From positions 1 through 8,755 of the forward strand of contig JAEZDW010000326.1 of NCBI GenBank assembly GCA_023417955.1: DNA of 8,755 nt. The letters run 5' to 3'. The stretch is from Bacteroidota bacterium. Its GTDB lineage: Bacteria; Bacteroidota; Bacteroidia; Cytophagales; Cyclobacteriaceae. Every line of letters begins with the position of its first letter. Positions within the stretch are counted from its first letter, which is position 1. Positions 1-6,632 of the stretch are shown here, piece after piece. A program made the translations under genes and the position numbers. Below the pieces are notes generated by a model. It searched no databases. It had not been told where the DNA came from and was given only the letters and a program-made list of their open reading frames with translations.

Positions 1-47
1 CGGGAAAGGTTCGGGGTTTTCACGAGGCCTCGGGGCTGCAAGTGCTC

Positions 48-76
48 AAAGACAGACTTAGTCCGGTCTTTTTTTT
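48..76 (+). terminator. Rho-independent terminator of an upstream unit
   Basis: AAAGAC (48-53) pairs with GTCTTT (66-71), with an inner GAC/GTC pair around a TTA loop (55-63), and the structure runs into eight Ts (69-76). This is a canonical intrinsic terminator shape for rightward transcription. The gene it closes lies mostly left of the window. Of the three forward frames across positions 1-47 none has a stop before the hairpin; frame 2 stops at 59-61 inside the loop. I cannot identify a product from so short a piece. Confidence 0.6.
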
Positions 77-340
77 ATTGCAAAGGGAACGGCATCTTTG
101 CGCGGCATCATGGAGCAAACATACACCTCCAGAGTTGCCTTTTCAGTCTAATTATGGCCACGTGATTCCGTGAAAACCGTTGCCGTTCCGAAACGCATCT
201 GTTGTGAGGTTGAAGCAATGGACGTCGAAATCCTGAACGTTACGAAACAGCATGGAATGACGCTGTATCAATCAAAGACTCCGTTGCTAATGAGCAGATA
301 AATTGCTTATTTCCGAAACAATGCGTTGTAATCAGAATCT
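77..340. other. Non-coding stretch upstream of the HicBA-like cassette
   Basis: No recognisable gene is present. The longest plausible small ORF is 27 codons (ATG 218, TAA 299-301), with no similarity I recognise. Just before the cassette an interrupted palindrome ACAA-TGCG-TTGT (318-329) ends 11 bases upstream of the ATG at 341. Many toxin-antitoxin operons are autorepressed at dyads near the start, so this could be an operator, but the arms are only 4 bases and the match may be chance. I could not place a confident promoter. Confidence 0.4.
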
Positions 341-1264
341 ATGATTGACCTAAATAAAGGGATTAATCTTCAAATCCAGGGGGAACTAGGACGGTTTAAT
401 ACCCTGCCCATAGACGCGCTCGTAAAAATAGCTGAACACCTACAAACCTTGATTAATAGCATTGCTGTCCATGGGGTGGACAAAGGTAACGTTATTGATC
501 TTTCAAATTTCAAGCTCGAACTTTCGGCCTTCAGAACCGGAAGCGCAGTCCCTGAGTTCAAATTCACACCTCGTGTCCAGGGAGTTGTCGCTGGAAATAT
601 TGAACAGCAGCGTAAAGCCGTGAACAGACGCTTAGATAATTTAATGAAGATATCTAGTAGCGGACAGTTCGATGAAATCAAAAAGTTATACAGGAACCCT
701 TCTGAGAGGAATGAAATAGTTTTGCATCTCTATGATTTTCTTCACAGTTTCAAGAATGCCCCCGTCTCTGTCGTGGAGGTTAAAGAAGGTGAAATCGTTA
801 AACCAGTCTACAAGTTGAAACGCCTCAATCAAGAAACAAAAAACAGCTTGTTGACGGAGGTCAGAGATGCCCCTGAAGAATATGAAGTGAAAAGCACTGA
901 AGCCGTAGGGCGCATTCGGGTCATTACCACTGGAAAATCCAAAAGAAATAGAGTTGAAGAGGTTTTCCCAGATAAGACCCTGTCTTACTCACCTGACACC
1001 ATCGTCCATGACGACCATGTCTATGTCCTGAACTTTCCTTTAAGGTGCCTCTTCATCAAGGAAGAAGATTTTTACGTCATCAAAAACGAGCTACTTGATA
1101 TTATTGGGACAGGTAAAACTGCAGATGAAGCGGAGGCTAATTTTGCCGAAGAATTCCATTATATCTATTCAAGATATAACGAATTGTCTGACGACGAACT
1201 TACAGCCCGCATTAGGGGTATCAAGACTGTTTTAAAATTGTATGTTAAATCTGTTGAAAGCTAA
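341..1264 (+). CDS. Large HicB-like putative antitoxin, first gene of a two-gene cassette
   Basis: The protein has 307 residues, no signal peptide and no membrane segment, so it is probably cytoplasmic. ATG 341 is the only reasonable start: an in-frame TAA lies at 329-331. No Shine-Dalgarno is seen. Residues 240-278 (a beta segment FYVIKNELLDIIG, then GTGKTADEAEANFAEEF) follow the pattern of HicB-type antitoxins, in which two strands lead into a G-x-T-x-x-E-A helix. Residues 1-150 form a separate region with no family I can name; it includes an L/I-rich helix at 22-42 and a FKLELSAFRTGSAVPEF segment at 57-73. Residues 190-230 look beta-rich. Canonical HicB proteins are about 70-150 residues, so this one is at least twice the usual size. 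The stop overlaps the next start (TAATG), which implies translational coupling to the HicA-like gene. The antitoxin role is inferred from the C-terminal pattern and the neighbour. The DNA is more A/T-rich than the rpoN and asnS genes, consistent with transfer. Confidence 0.6.
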   Translation: MIDLNKGINLQIQGELGRFNTLPIDALVKIAEHLQTLINSIAVHGVDKGNVIDLSNFKLELSAFRTGSAVPEFKFTPRVQGVVAGNIEQQRKAVNRRLDNLMKISSSGQFDEIKKLYRNPSERNEIVLHLYDFLHSFKNAPVSVVEVKEGEIVKPVYKLKRLNQETKNSLLTEVRDAPEEYEVKSTEAVGRIRVITTGKSKRNRVEEVFPDKTLSYSPDTIVHDDHVYVLNFPLRCLFIKEEDFYVIKNELLDIIGTGKTADEAEANFAEEFHYIYSRYNELSDDELTARIRGIKTVLKLYVKSVES

Positions 1265-1545
1265 TGGCATCAGTTGATTCTGATAAGGCAAGAAAGAGCC
1301 TTACCAAAAAAGGTTTTGTTGCAGGAAATACCGATCATAAAGTTTATGAACTCTGGAAAGATGGGAAACTCGTTCTGCACACTAAGATAAGCCATGGATC
1401 GAAGCATGAATTAGACAACTACCTTATCAAGCAGATGTCTGACCAGTGTAAGTTGGACAAAAATCAATTCCTTAATCTAATTCGATGCCCTCTGTCTAAA
1501 GATAAATATTTCTCAATCCTAGCAAAAAAAGGACTGTTTGATTAA
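1264..1545 (+). CDS. HicA-like putative mRNA interferase toxin
   Basis: The protein has 93 residues. HicA toxins are small dsRNA-binding-fold ribonucleases that cleave mRNA and are neutralised by HicB. The layout fits: helix (5-16, DSDKARKSLTKKG), strand with a conserved His position (F18 to Y28, DHK at 24-26), strands VYELW (27-31) and KLVLHTKI (35-42), then a HGSKHELD turn and a helix (49-61). H25 occupies about the place of the HicA catalytic His, although the usual G-S-H-H motif is replaced by G-N-T-D-H. The C-terminus (70-93, FLNLIRCPLSKDKYFSIL...) goes beyond the canonical HicA end; I recall that extension in HicA-like proteins from archaea and diverse bacteria. The ATG shares one base with the preceding stop, so the pair is one transcript. 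An alternative is a non-toxic RNA-binding relative. There is no obvious terminator right after it. Confidence 0.62.
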   Translation: MASVDSDKARKSLTKKGFVAGNTDHKVYELWKDGKLVLHTKISHGSKHELDNYLIKQMSDQCKLDKNQFLNLIRCPLSKDKYFSILAKKGLFD

Positions 1546-1972
1546 GGTTGGAAAACTAATAGACCGCTAGTGCTATCATCAGGTTTACAACGCGGACAGA
1601 TGATCCTTCCTTTACCAACACTTCAGTCGCATATTGTTTGCGGCAACCGCTGCCCTTTTCGAGGCAATGGGGTTGTAGTAACATTGTGGTAATTTGGATC
1701 CATGCCATTGCAATTTACTAGACCGAAAACTGTTCGCCTAGGCTTTTTTTGTAATGGTGACCAGCTCAATCGTATTAGTACCGGTGACGAGGGGCCACGT
1801 CTCTTTGAGTCCTGTCGAGGTTGTCTTTTGGGCCTAATTGGCAAAAAAATAGGAAAAACGCCAACCTTTCTTGAAACGGACGGACTGAAATCCATCCTCC
1901 TTACAAAATCGAGCCGTAGCTACGCCTCTCGGGTAGGCGAATTGAACCACAGGTTGTTTTTACCAATTGGAA
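1546..1972. other. Gene-poor stretch between the HicBA-like cassette and the rpoN unit
   Basis: These 427 bases hold overlapping open frames on both strands (about 90 codons each). Their translations lack any domain pattern, are Arg/Pro/Ser-rich and have no ribosome site, so I do not call them genes. Small features: a GCCTAGGC palindrome (1736-1743) followed by seven Ts (1744-1750), which could end rightward transcription of the cassette although its loop is too tight for a good hairpin; TTGGC and GCCAA arms around an A-rich spacer (1839-1865); and the dyad listed separately at 1911-1939. It may be decayed DNA from the insertion that brought the cassette, but no att repeat or integrase is visible. 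Confidence 0.4.
1911..1939. repeat. Dyad plus hairpin beyond the 3' end of the minus-strand unit
   Basis: GAG-C-CGTAGCTACG-C-CTC (1911-1928) is an 18-base dyad with one mismatched pair. It overlaps a second hairpin, CGCCT (1923-1927), seven-base loop CTCGGGT, AGGCG (1935-1939), a perfect 5-bp stem. Read on the minus strand, this lies about 35-60 bases past the stop of the enoyl-CoA hydratase gene. It could therefore contribute to ending that transcript, though no U-tract follows. The 5-bp stem with 7-base loop mimics a tRNA anticodon arm, but no tRNA can be folded around it. Confidence 0.35.
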
Positions 1973-2755
1973 CTATTGCCCCTTAAACTGCGGCTTCCTC
2001 TTCTCCAAAAACGCGTTCACCCCCTCCTTGTAATCCTCCGAGTTGCCCGCAATCTCCTGGCAGTATGCTTCGTACTCAAGCGCGTCTTCAAGGGTGCCGG
2101 TCATGGCTTTGTTTAACATCTTTTTGATCAGTCCGATTGATTTCGTCGGGGCGTTCACGAAATAGGAAAGATACTCTCCCACTACTGCATCGAGTTCCGC
2201 AGCGGGCACAGCCCTGTTGATGAGTCCCATCCCAGCGGCATCCTTCGCCTTGACGCGTGTGCCCATCGTTGCAAGCTCAAAGGCGCGCGCCATTCCCACC
2301 AGGCGCGGCAGGAAGTAGGATGAACCGGAATCCGGAACGAGTCCGATGTTGATGAATACTTCTATGAACGTAGCCTCCTCGGCGGCAATTACGAGATCAC
2401 ACGCCAGAGCGAGTGAACACCCGGCGCCTGCTGCCACTCCGTTGATTTTTCCTATCACAGGTTTAGGCATGTTGCGAATACCAAGTATGATTGGATTGTA
2501 TCGCTTGTGCAGTGAATCCAGAAAGGATCGCTTCTCCCCCACGTTCACAGATTTCAGGTCCTGGCCTGAACAAAACGCCTTGCCTTCACCGGTGAGTACT
2601 ACAACACGCGCACTATCATCGCGACCTGCCTGACGGAGCGCGTCCTGCAGTTCAAACGTAATCTCATCATTCAAAGCATTGTAAACCTCAGGACGATTCA
2701 ACACGATCGTACAAACGCCTGATTCAACGGTGTACTTGAGAAATTGATAAGCCAT
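1973..2755 (-). CDS. Enoyl-CoA hydratase/isomerase family protein, PaaG-like
   Basis: This is a 260-residue crotonase-fold enzyme, the normal length for the family. The oxyanion-hole elements are CSGQDL (62-67) and NGVAAGAGCSLALACD (105-120). Residues 134-146 (FINIGLVPDSGSS) match the PaaG signature LxPDxG, where the Asp (D142 here) is the catalytic acid of 2-(1,2-epoxy-1,2-dihydrophenyl)acetyl-CoA isomerase. The paired Glu residues of classical enoyl-CoA hydratases are not at the usual places. The end (DYKEGVNAFLEKRKPQFKG) also resembles E. coli PaaG. By family it would isomerise or hydrate an acyl-CoA in the cytoplasm. Bacteroidota use such paralogues in fatty-acid or aromatic degradation and the exact substrate cannot be read here. 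It sits 38 bases after the PAP2-like gene in the same direction, so it is likely co-transcribed with rpoN. No other paa or fad gene is visible. The ATG at 2755 lacks a Shine-Dalgarno. Confidence 0.9.
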   Translation of the reverse strand: MAYQFLKYTVESGVCTIVLNRPEVYNALNDEITFELQDALRQAGRDDSARVVVLTGEGKAFCSGQDLKSVNVGEKRSFLDSLHKRYNPIILGIRNMPKPVIGKINGVAAGAGCSLALACDLVIAAEEATFIEVFINIGLVPDSGSSYFLPRLVGMARAFELATMGTRVKAKDAAGMGLINRAVPAAELDAVVGEYLSYFVNAPTKSIGLIKKMLNKAMTGTLEDALEYEAYCQEIAGNSEDYKEGVNAFLEKRKPQFKGQ

Positions 2756-2793
2756 AGCCGGAGTATTTGTTCACCGGATAAGGTAGGAAAATT

Positions 2794-3429
2794 CTAATAA
2801 CGGAAGAGGTATGAAACCATAAAAAAGCCAGTCCCAAGTCCGAGCACAGAACCGATTATGACCTCGCGCAATGAATGCATCTGCAATTGCAGTCGCGCCG
2901 ACATAACGATCCCTGCCAGCACAATCGTGCCGACGAGTGGGTAAAACAACACCGAAGTCTCAGTGATATTGTTGAGCGGAAGCAGGATTCCAACTACGCC
3001 CCAGATACCAATGGTGTGAACGCTTACTTTATAGAAAAGGGTAACAGCGGTGGCTACTATCACCAACGCATTGATCACAATAAGAAACCTCAGGAAGTTG
3101 TCGTTGAGGCTCACCTCCGCGCGATGATAAAATACAACCGTCACCGCGGTGTAGAACCCGCAAATCAATATGAAGGGAAGGATACGGTCCTCCCTCCTGT
3201 ACATGGTAAACGTCGGGGTTATGCCGAGTGTTTTGAGGAGACTGATAACAAGAACCGGCAACACAAACGTCACACAAAAAAGAAGGAACATAAATTGTCC
3301 GATACGGTCATCGTTTATCGGATCAAACGCGATGGGGAATATGAACGCGAATAATCCAAACAGATATGTCGCGAGCAACAACGGATGAAAGATAACGGAT
3401 ATGGCCCGCGCGATAATTGTCCCGTTCAT
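2794..3429 (-). CDS. PAP2-like integral membrane protein with degenerate active site
   Basis: The protein has 211 residues and is strongly hydrophobic, with about six membrane segments (near 10-33, 46-66, 84-102, 112-132, 139-155 and 161-178, plus a last one at 190-207). The C-terminal half follows the type 2 phosphatidic acid phosphatase (PAP2) order. R179-x5-H185-x3-E189 keeps the exact spacing of the SRx5Hx3D motif but has Ala for Ser and Glu for Asp. KVSVH (134-138) sits where PSGH is expected and retains the His. A basic YRREDRILP loop (77-85) may stand for the KxxxxxxRP motif. PAP2 enzymes dephosphorylate lipid phosphates or undecaprenyl pyrophosphate at the membrane; here activity is uncertain. 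The start is one base after the rpoN stop (TGA-T-ATG), so translation is probably coupled. The functional link to sigma-54 is unknown. An alternative is a membrane protein of PAP2 ancestry with a structural role. Confidence 0.7.
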   Translation of the reverse strand: MNGTIIARAISVIFHPLLLATYLFGLFAFIFPIAFDPINDDRIGQFMFLLFCVTFVLPVLVISLLKTLGITPTFTMYRREDRILPFILICGFYTAVTVVFYHRAEVSLNDNFLRFLIVINALVIVATAVTLFYKVSVHTIGIWGVVGILLPLNNITETSVLFYPLVGTIVLAGIVMSARLQLQMHSLREVIIGSVLGLGTGFFMVSYLFRY

Positions 3430-3430
3430 A

Positions 3431-4879
3431 TCAGAGTTCTTTACGCAGACGGGCCACCGGAATGTTCAACTGCTCACGGTATTTGGCCACGGTTCTGCGG
3501 GCAATGTTATATCCTTTTTCATTGAGAATTTTCTCAAGCTTGTCATCGGACAAGGGTTTGTTTTTATCTTCCTTCTCAATGATTTCTTTAATGAACTGTT
3601 TTACCTCGCGGCTGCTTACTTCCTCACCTGAATCGGTCGCGATACCTTCCGAGAAGAAATACTTCAGCGGATAGATTCCAAAGTCGGTCTGCACAGCCTT
3701 ACTACTGGCAACACGCGACACAGTGGAGATGTCCATATTGATCATCGTGGCGATATCTTTCAGGATCATCGGCTTGAGTTTCGACTCGTCGCCTTCGAGG
3801 AAGAAGTCATATTGAAAGTCAACGATCGCTTTCATTGTCCTCAGCAAGGTCTGCTGGCGTTGTTTGATCGCGTCGATGAACCATTTTGCTGCGTCGAGTT
3901 TCTGCTTGACAAAGCTCACAGCCTCTTTAAGCTTCTTATCTTTTTTGTCGCTCTTGTCGTAAGCGCGAAACATTTCCGTATAGGAACGACTGATCCGAAG
4001 TTCTGGTGCGTTCTTGCTGTTCAGGGCAAGTTCGAGTTTCCCGTTGTTATTGGTGAGAATAAAATCCGGAATGATATATTGGTTCTTCACCATGGAAGAA
4101 GCGCCGCCTCCACCAGGTTTCGGATTCAGTTTGACTATCAATTCGACCGCATCACGAATAAAGTCTTCGTCTTCGGTATCAAGTTTCTTTTGAATCTTCT
4201 GGTAGTGCTTCTTGGTGAACTCGTCGTAACACTCGGTAATAATCTTTTTTGCAACGGCTACGTCAATATCATGACCGTTGTCCATGCGATCGAGTTGCAG
4301 CAGCAGGCATTCCTGGAGATCGCGTGCTGCGATTCCGGGCGGGTCAAACGTCTGGATCTTCTTCAGAATCGACTCCACTTCTTCGGCCGTCGTCTCTATG
4401 CCTTGTGAAAATGCCAGGTCGTTAACAATGGCTTCAAGGTCCCTTCGAATGTAGCCATCGCTTTCAATGCTGCCGACCAGTTGCTTACCGATATTGTACT
4501 GATGCTCATTAAGGCCAAGAAAATCCAGCTGGCCCATCAGCTGCTCATGCAGACTGCTTGCCATCGGGATTGGCATATCACGATCTTCCTCGTCGCCCCC
4601 ATCGCCCTGCATCTTATAACCAGAGTAGTCGTCATCGGGGAGGTAGTCCTTGATGTCAACGTCTTCTTCTTTGGTATTTTGCTCCTGCGCTTCCTGTTCA
4701 TCGAAGGTTTCGTCAGGTCCTTCGTGGTCCTCGCCTTCTTCCAGGGCGGGATTAACTTCCAGTTCCTCCTCAATCCTTGCTTCCAGCTCGGCAGTCGGCA
4801 CCTGCAGCAGCTTGATGAACTGAATCTGCTGGGGCGATAATTTCTGTTGTAGCGATTGGCTTAAACCAAGCTTTTGCAT
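3431..4879 (-). CDS. rpoN: RNA polymerase sigma-54 factor RpoN
   Basis: The 482-residue length is typical. RpoN directs core RNA polymerase to -24/-12 promoters and needs an ATP-dependent enhancer-binding activator to open them. Region I is at 1-47 (LSQSLQQKLSPQQIQFIKLLQVP, then LEEELEVNPALEE), the Gln/Leu-rich activator-responsive domain. Region II (48-105) is a very acidic linker. Core-binding follows (about 108-255, with QTFDPPGIAARDLQECLLLQL at 176-196). The HTH region is at 370-411 (LKDIATMINMDISTVSRV, then FGIYPLKYFFSEG). The RpoN box ARRTVAKYRE is intact at 460-469 and reads the -24 element. The gene leads a minus-strand unit with the PAP2-like and PaaG-like genes and is divergent from asnS. 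Nothing suggests truncation. No activator is in the window. Confidence 0.97.
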   Translation of the reverse strand: MQKLGLSQSLQQKLSPQQIQFIKLLQVPTAELEARIEEELEVNPALEEGEDHEGPDETFDEQEAQEQNTKEEDVDIKDYLPDDDYSGYKMQGDGGDEEDRDMPIPMASSLHEQLMGQLDFLGLNEHQYNIGKQLVGSIESDGYIRRDLEAIVNDLAFSQGIETTAEEVESILKKIQTFDPPGIAARDLQECLLLQLDRMDNGHDIDVAVAKKIITECYDEFTKKHYQKIQKKLDTEDEDFIRDAVELIVKLNPKPGGGGASSMVKNQYIIPDFILTNNNGKLELALNSKNAPELRISRSYTEMFRAYDKSDKKDKKLKEAVSFVKQKLDAAKWFIDAIKQRQQTLLRTMKAIVDFQYDFFLEGDESKLKPMILKDIATMINMDISTVSRVASSKAVQTDFGIYPLKYFFSEGIATDSGEEVSSREVKQFIKEIIEKEDKNKPLSDDKLEKILNEKGYNIARRTVAKYREQLNIPVARLRKEL

Positions 4880-4922
4880 TCTTGTCCTTTCGTTAGTAAG
4901 TCCGCTTCTATCAAAATCAATG

Positions 4923-4930
4923 CAAATTTA
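4923..4930 (-). promoter_or_regulatory. Candidate Bacteroidota-type -7 box upstream of rpoN
   Basis: Read on the minus strand this is TAAATTTG, a perfect match to the Bacteroidota TAnnTTTG housekeeping -7 element. It lies 43 bases before the rpoN ATG, giving a short leader. A TTG (minus strand, 4943-4941) stands 10 bases upstream, closer than the roughly 20 expected for the -33 element, so only the -7 part is convincing. The shared 215-bp gap to asnS (4880-5094) would also hold the asnS promoter, which I could not place. Confidence 0.4.
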
Positions 4931-5028
4931 TAAAAATAGTCAACAGTACGCTCGCATGATTTGCGGGCCGGGCGTGGTTCGGCGGCGAAATCGTGTAACG
5001 AACAAGCAGTTACCGCGCTAATGCTTTC

Positions 5029-5046
5029 AAAACTGCCAAGTTTTTT
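5029..5046 (+). promoter_or_regulatory. Weak hairpin with T-run in the asnS leader
   Basis: AAAACT (5029-5034), loop GCCA, AGTTTT (5039-5044) continues into two more Ts. It has terminator or attenuator geometry but only one C/G pair, so it would be unstable. It sits 49 bases before the asnS ATG, where amino-acid-responsive leaders often lie. No Asn-rich leader peptide and no T-box features are seen, so regulation by it is speculative. Confidence 0.2.
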
Positions 5047-5094
5047 CGTTTTTTGCGAACCTTTCTGAACAGGCGGGCAAAAAATACAGAGACT

Positions 5095-6528
5095 ATGAAA
5101 AGGACAAAAATCCGTGAGTTACTCAAGACCGAACCCAGTGGACAGCAAGTGATCGTCAACGGTTGGGTTAGGACTTTTCGAAATAACCAGTTCATTGCCA
5201 TCAATGACGGCTCGACCATTCAGAACCTACAGGCCGTAGTCGACTTCACAAAAACAGACGAGGCACTGCTTCGCAGGATTACGACCGGGGCATGCCTTTC
5301 TGTAAAAGGCGAATTGGTAGCCTCCCCTGCAAAGGGTCAAACGGTCGAGGTGAAGGTGAGTGAGCTCGAAATCCTCGGGGACTGCGATGCGGAGAAGTAT
5401 CCCTTGCAGCCGAAGAAACACAGCCTTGAATTCCTTCGTGAGATTGCACACCTGCGCGGTCGTACCAACACGTTCGGTGCGGTAATGCGTGTACGTCACG
5501 CCATGGCTTTCGCCATACACAAGTTTTTTAACGATCGTGGCTTTTCCTATATCCACACCCCCATCATAACAGGTTCGGATGCTGAAGGGGCCGGAGCTAT
5601 GTTCCGTGTCACTACCCTTGATCCGGAGCAGCCTCCAAAAACCGAGGATGGCAAGATTGATTATAAGGAAGACTTTTTCGGTCGCGAAACCAATCTCACA
5701 GTTTCTGGTCAGCTTGAAGGGGAAACGTATGCCCTTGCACTCGGCTATATCTACACCTTCGGTCCGACGTTTCGTGCAGAAAACTCGAACACTACTCGCC
5801 ACCTCGCGGAATTCTGGATGATCGAACCGGAGATGGCTTTTTATGATATACATGACAACATGGAGCTCGCGCAGGAATTCCTGCAATACCTGGTTCGCTA
5901 TGCGCTTGAACATTGTGCGGAAGATCTTGAGTTCCTGAACAAGCGCGCGCAGGAGGAGGAGCAGCAGAAGCCGCAGGATCAGCGTAGTGAAATGAGTTTG
6001 ATTGAGCGACTGAAGTTTATTTCGGAAAACGATTTTCAACGGGTTACCTATACGGATGCGATTGAAATTCTGCGCAACAGCAACCCGAATAAAAAGAAGA
6101 AGTTCCAGTTTGTCGTGGACAAATGGGGCCTCGACCTGCAATCTGAGCACGAGCGCTACCTTGTTGAAAAGCACTTCAAGAAACCGGTGATTTTGTACAA
6201 TTACCCGGCAGAGATCAAGGCATTCTACATGCGCCAGAACGAGGACGGCAAAACTGTCGCGGCAATGGACGTGCTGTTCCCGGGCATTGGCGAAATCATT
6301 GGTGGATCCCAGCGTGAGGAACGTTATGACAGACTGGTTAAACGCGTTCAGGAACTCGGGCTGCCGGAAGAAGATCTCTGGTGGTACCTTGATCTTCGCA
6401 AGTTTGGTTCGGCCCCCCACAGCGGTTTCGGACTTGGCTTCGAACGACTCATGTTATTCGTAACAGGGATGACCAATATCCGCGACGTTATTCCTTATCC
6501 GCGTTTCCCGAAAAGCGCGGAATTTTAA
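5095..6528 (+). CDS. asnS: Asparagine--tRNA ligase (AsnRS)
   Basis: This class IIb synthetase of 477 residues joins Asn to tRNA(Asn) with ATP in the cytoplasm. An N-terminal OB-fold anticodon-binding domain occupies about 18-105 (VIVNGWVRTFRNNQFIAINDGS). Motif 1 is near 154-167 (HTPIITGSDAEGAG). The Asn-specific SGQLEGE is at 204-210. Motif 2, with the class II Arg, is at 226-247 (FRAENSNTTRHLAEFWMIEPEM). IIGGSQREER is at 401-410 and motif 3 is GFGLGFERL at 444-452. An E/Q-rich charged stretch (285-300) interrupts the catalytic domain, as I recall for other AsnRS of this type. I chose ATG 5095 because it begins the conserved KIRELL segment; an in-frame TTG at 5053 would add 14 non-conserved residues. 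No Shine-Dalgarno is present. Divergent to rpoN. Confidence 0.97.
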   Translation: MKRTKIRELLKTEPSGQQVIVNGWVRTFRNNQFIAINDGSTIQNLQAVVDFTKTDEALLRRITTGACLSVKGELVASPAKGQTVEVKVSELEILGDCDAEKYPLQPKKHSLEFLREIAHLRGRTNTFGAVMRVRHAMAFAIHKFFNDRGFSYIHTPIITGSDAEGAGAMFRVTTLDPEQPPKTEDGKIDYKEDFFGRETNLTVSGQLEGETYALALGYIYTFGPTFRAENSNTTRHLAEFWMIEPEMAFYDIHDNMELAQEFLQYLVRYALEHCAEDLEFLNKRAQEEEQQKPQDQRSEMSLIERLKFISENDFQRVTYTDAIEILRNSNPNKKKKFQFVVDKWGLDLQSEHERYLVEKHFKKPVILYNYPAEIKAFYMRQNEDGKTVAAMDVLFPGIGEIIGGSQREERYDRLVKRVQELGLPEEDLWWYLDLRKFGSAPHSGFGLGFERLMLFVTGMTNIRDVIPYPRFPKSAEF

Positions 6529-6535
6529 TCAGCAA

Positions 6536-6560
6536 CTAGCTGCTAGACACTGGCAGCTAG
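6536..6560. repeat. Perfect 8-bp inverted repeat after asnS
   Basis: CTAGCTGC (6536-6543), nine-base loop, GCAGCTAG (6553-6560), starting eight bases after the asnS stop codon. The hairpin could stop or stabilise the asnS transcript, but no clean T-run follows (CTGTTCGTCTTT). Tandem or paired CTAGCTGC units resemble dispersed extragenic palindromes in some Bacteroidota genomes (recollection, not checked). It reads equally on both strands. Confidence 0.55.
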
Positions 6561-6620
6561 CTGTTCGTCTTTACGTCCCAATTTGACGTTTCTGATTGCG
6601 GGGATGCTGTTTTCCCGGCC

Positions 6621-6632
6621 ACATGATCATGT
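6621..6632. promoter_or_regulatory. 12-base perfect palindrome upstream of the TonB-family gene
   Basis: ACATGATCATGT is fully self-complementary. It lies in the 219-bp gap between asnS and the TonB-family gene, 115 bases before the latter's ATG. A TAGTTTTC (6683-6690), one base off the TAnnTTTG -7 box, lies between them, with a TTTG at 6654-6657 at a slightly long spacing. The palindrome could be an operator for a dimeric regulator; no regulator is known from the window. Confidence 0.25.

Noticed and set aside
3..173. Forward frame 3 from the left edge, containing GLQVLKDRL, faintly like the end of a LytS-type histidine kinase
   Set aside because: The frame runs through the terminator hairpin and its T-run, and the similarity is limited to a few residues in one frame.
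218..301. 27-codon ORF before the HicBA-like cassette
   Set aside because: It is too short, matches nothing I recognise, and has only a partial purine-rich stretch in front; probably chance.
323..1594. GCGTTGTAA (323-331) and its complement TTACAACGC (1586-1594) flanking the cassette
   Set aside because: A 9-base inverted match with no extension is expected by chance over this distance, and there is no target-site duplication or transposase.
1895..1980. tRNA-like pieces: a 5-bp stem with 7-base loop CTCGGGT on the plus strand, and GGGGCAATAG... with GGTTCAATTC on the minus strand
   Set aside because: No acceptor stem, D-arm or T-arm can be paired around either piece, and the GGGGCAATAG part is the coding end and stop of the enoyl-CoA hydratase gene.
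1623..1986. Open frames of 90-94 codons on both strands
   Set aside because: They overlap each other, have no ribosome site or domain pattern, and one runs into the end of a real gene on the other strand.
5227..6420. 397-codon open frame on the minus strand across asnS
   Set aside because: It is the antisense shadow of a strongly conserved synthetase gene; the translation has no domain pattern.
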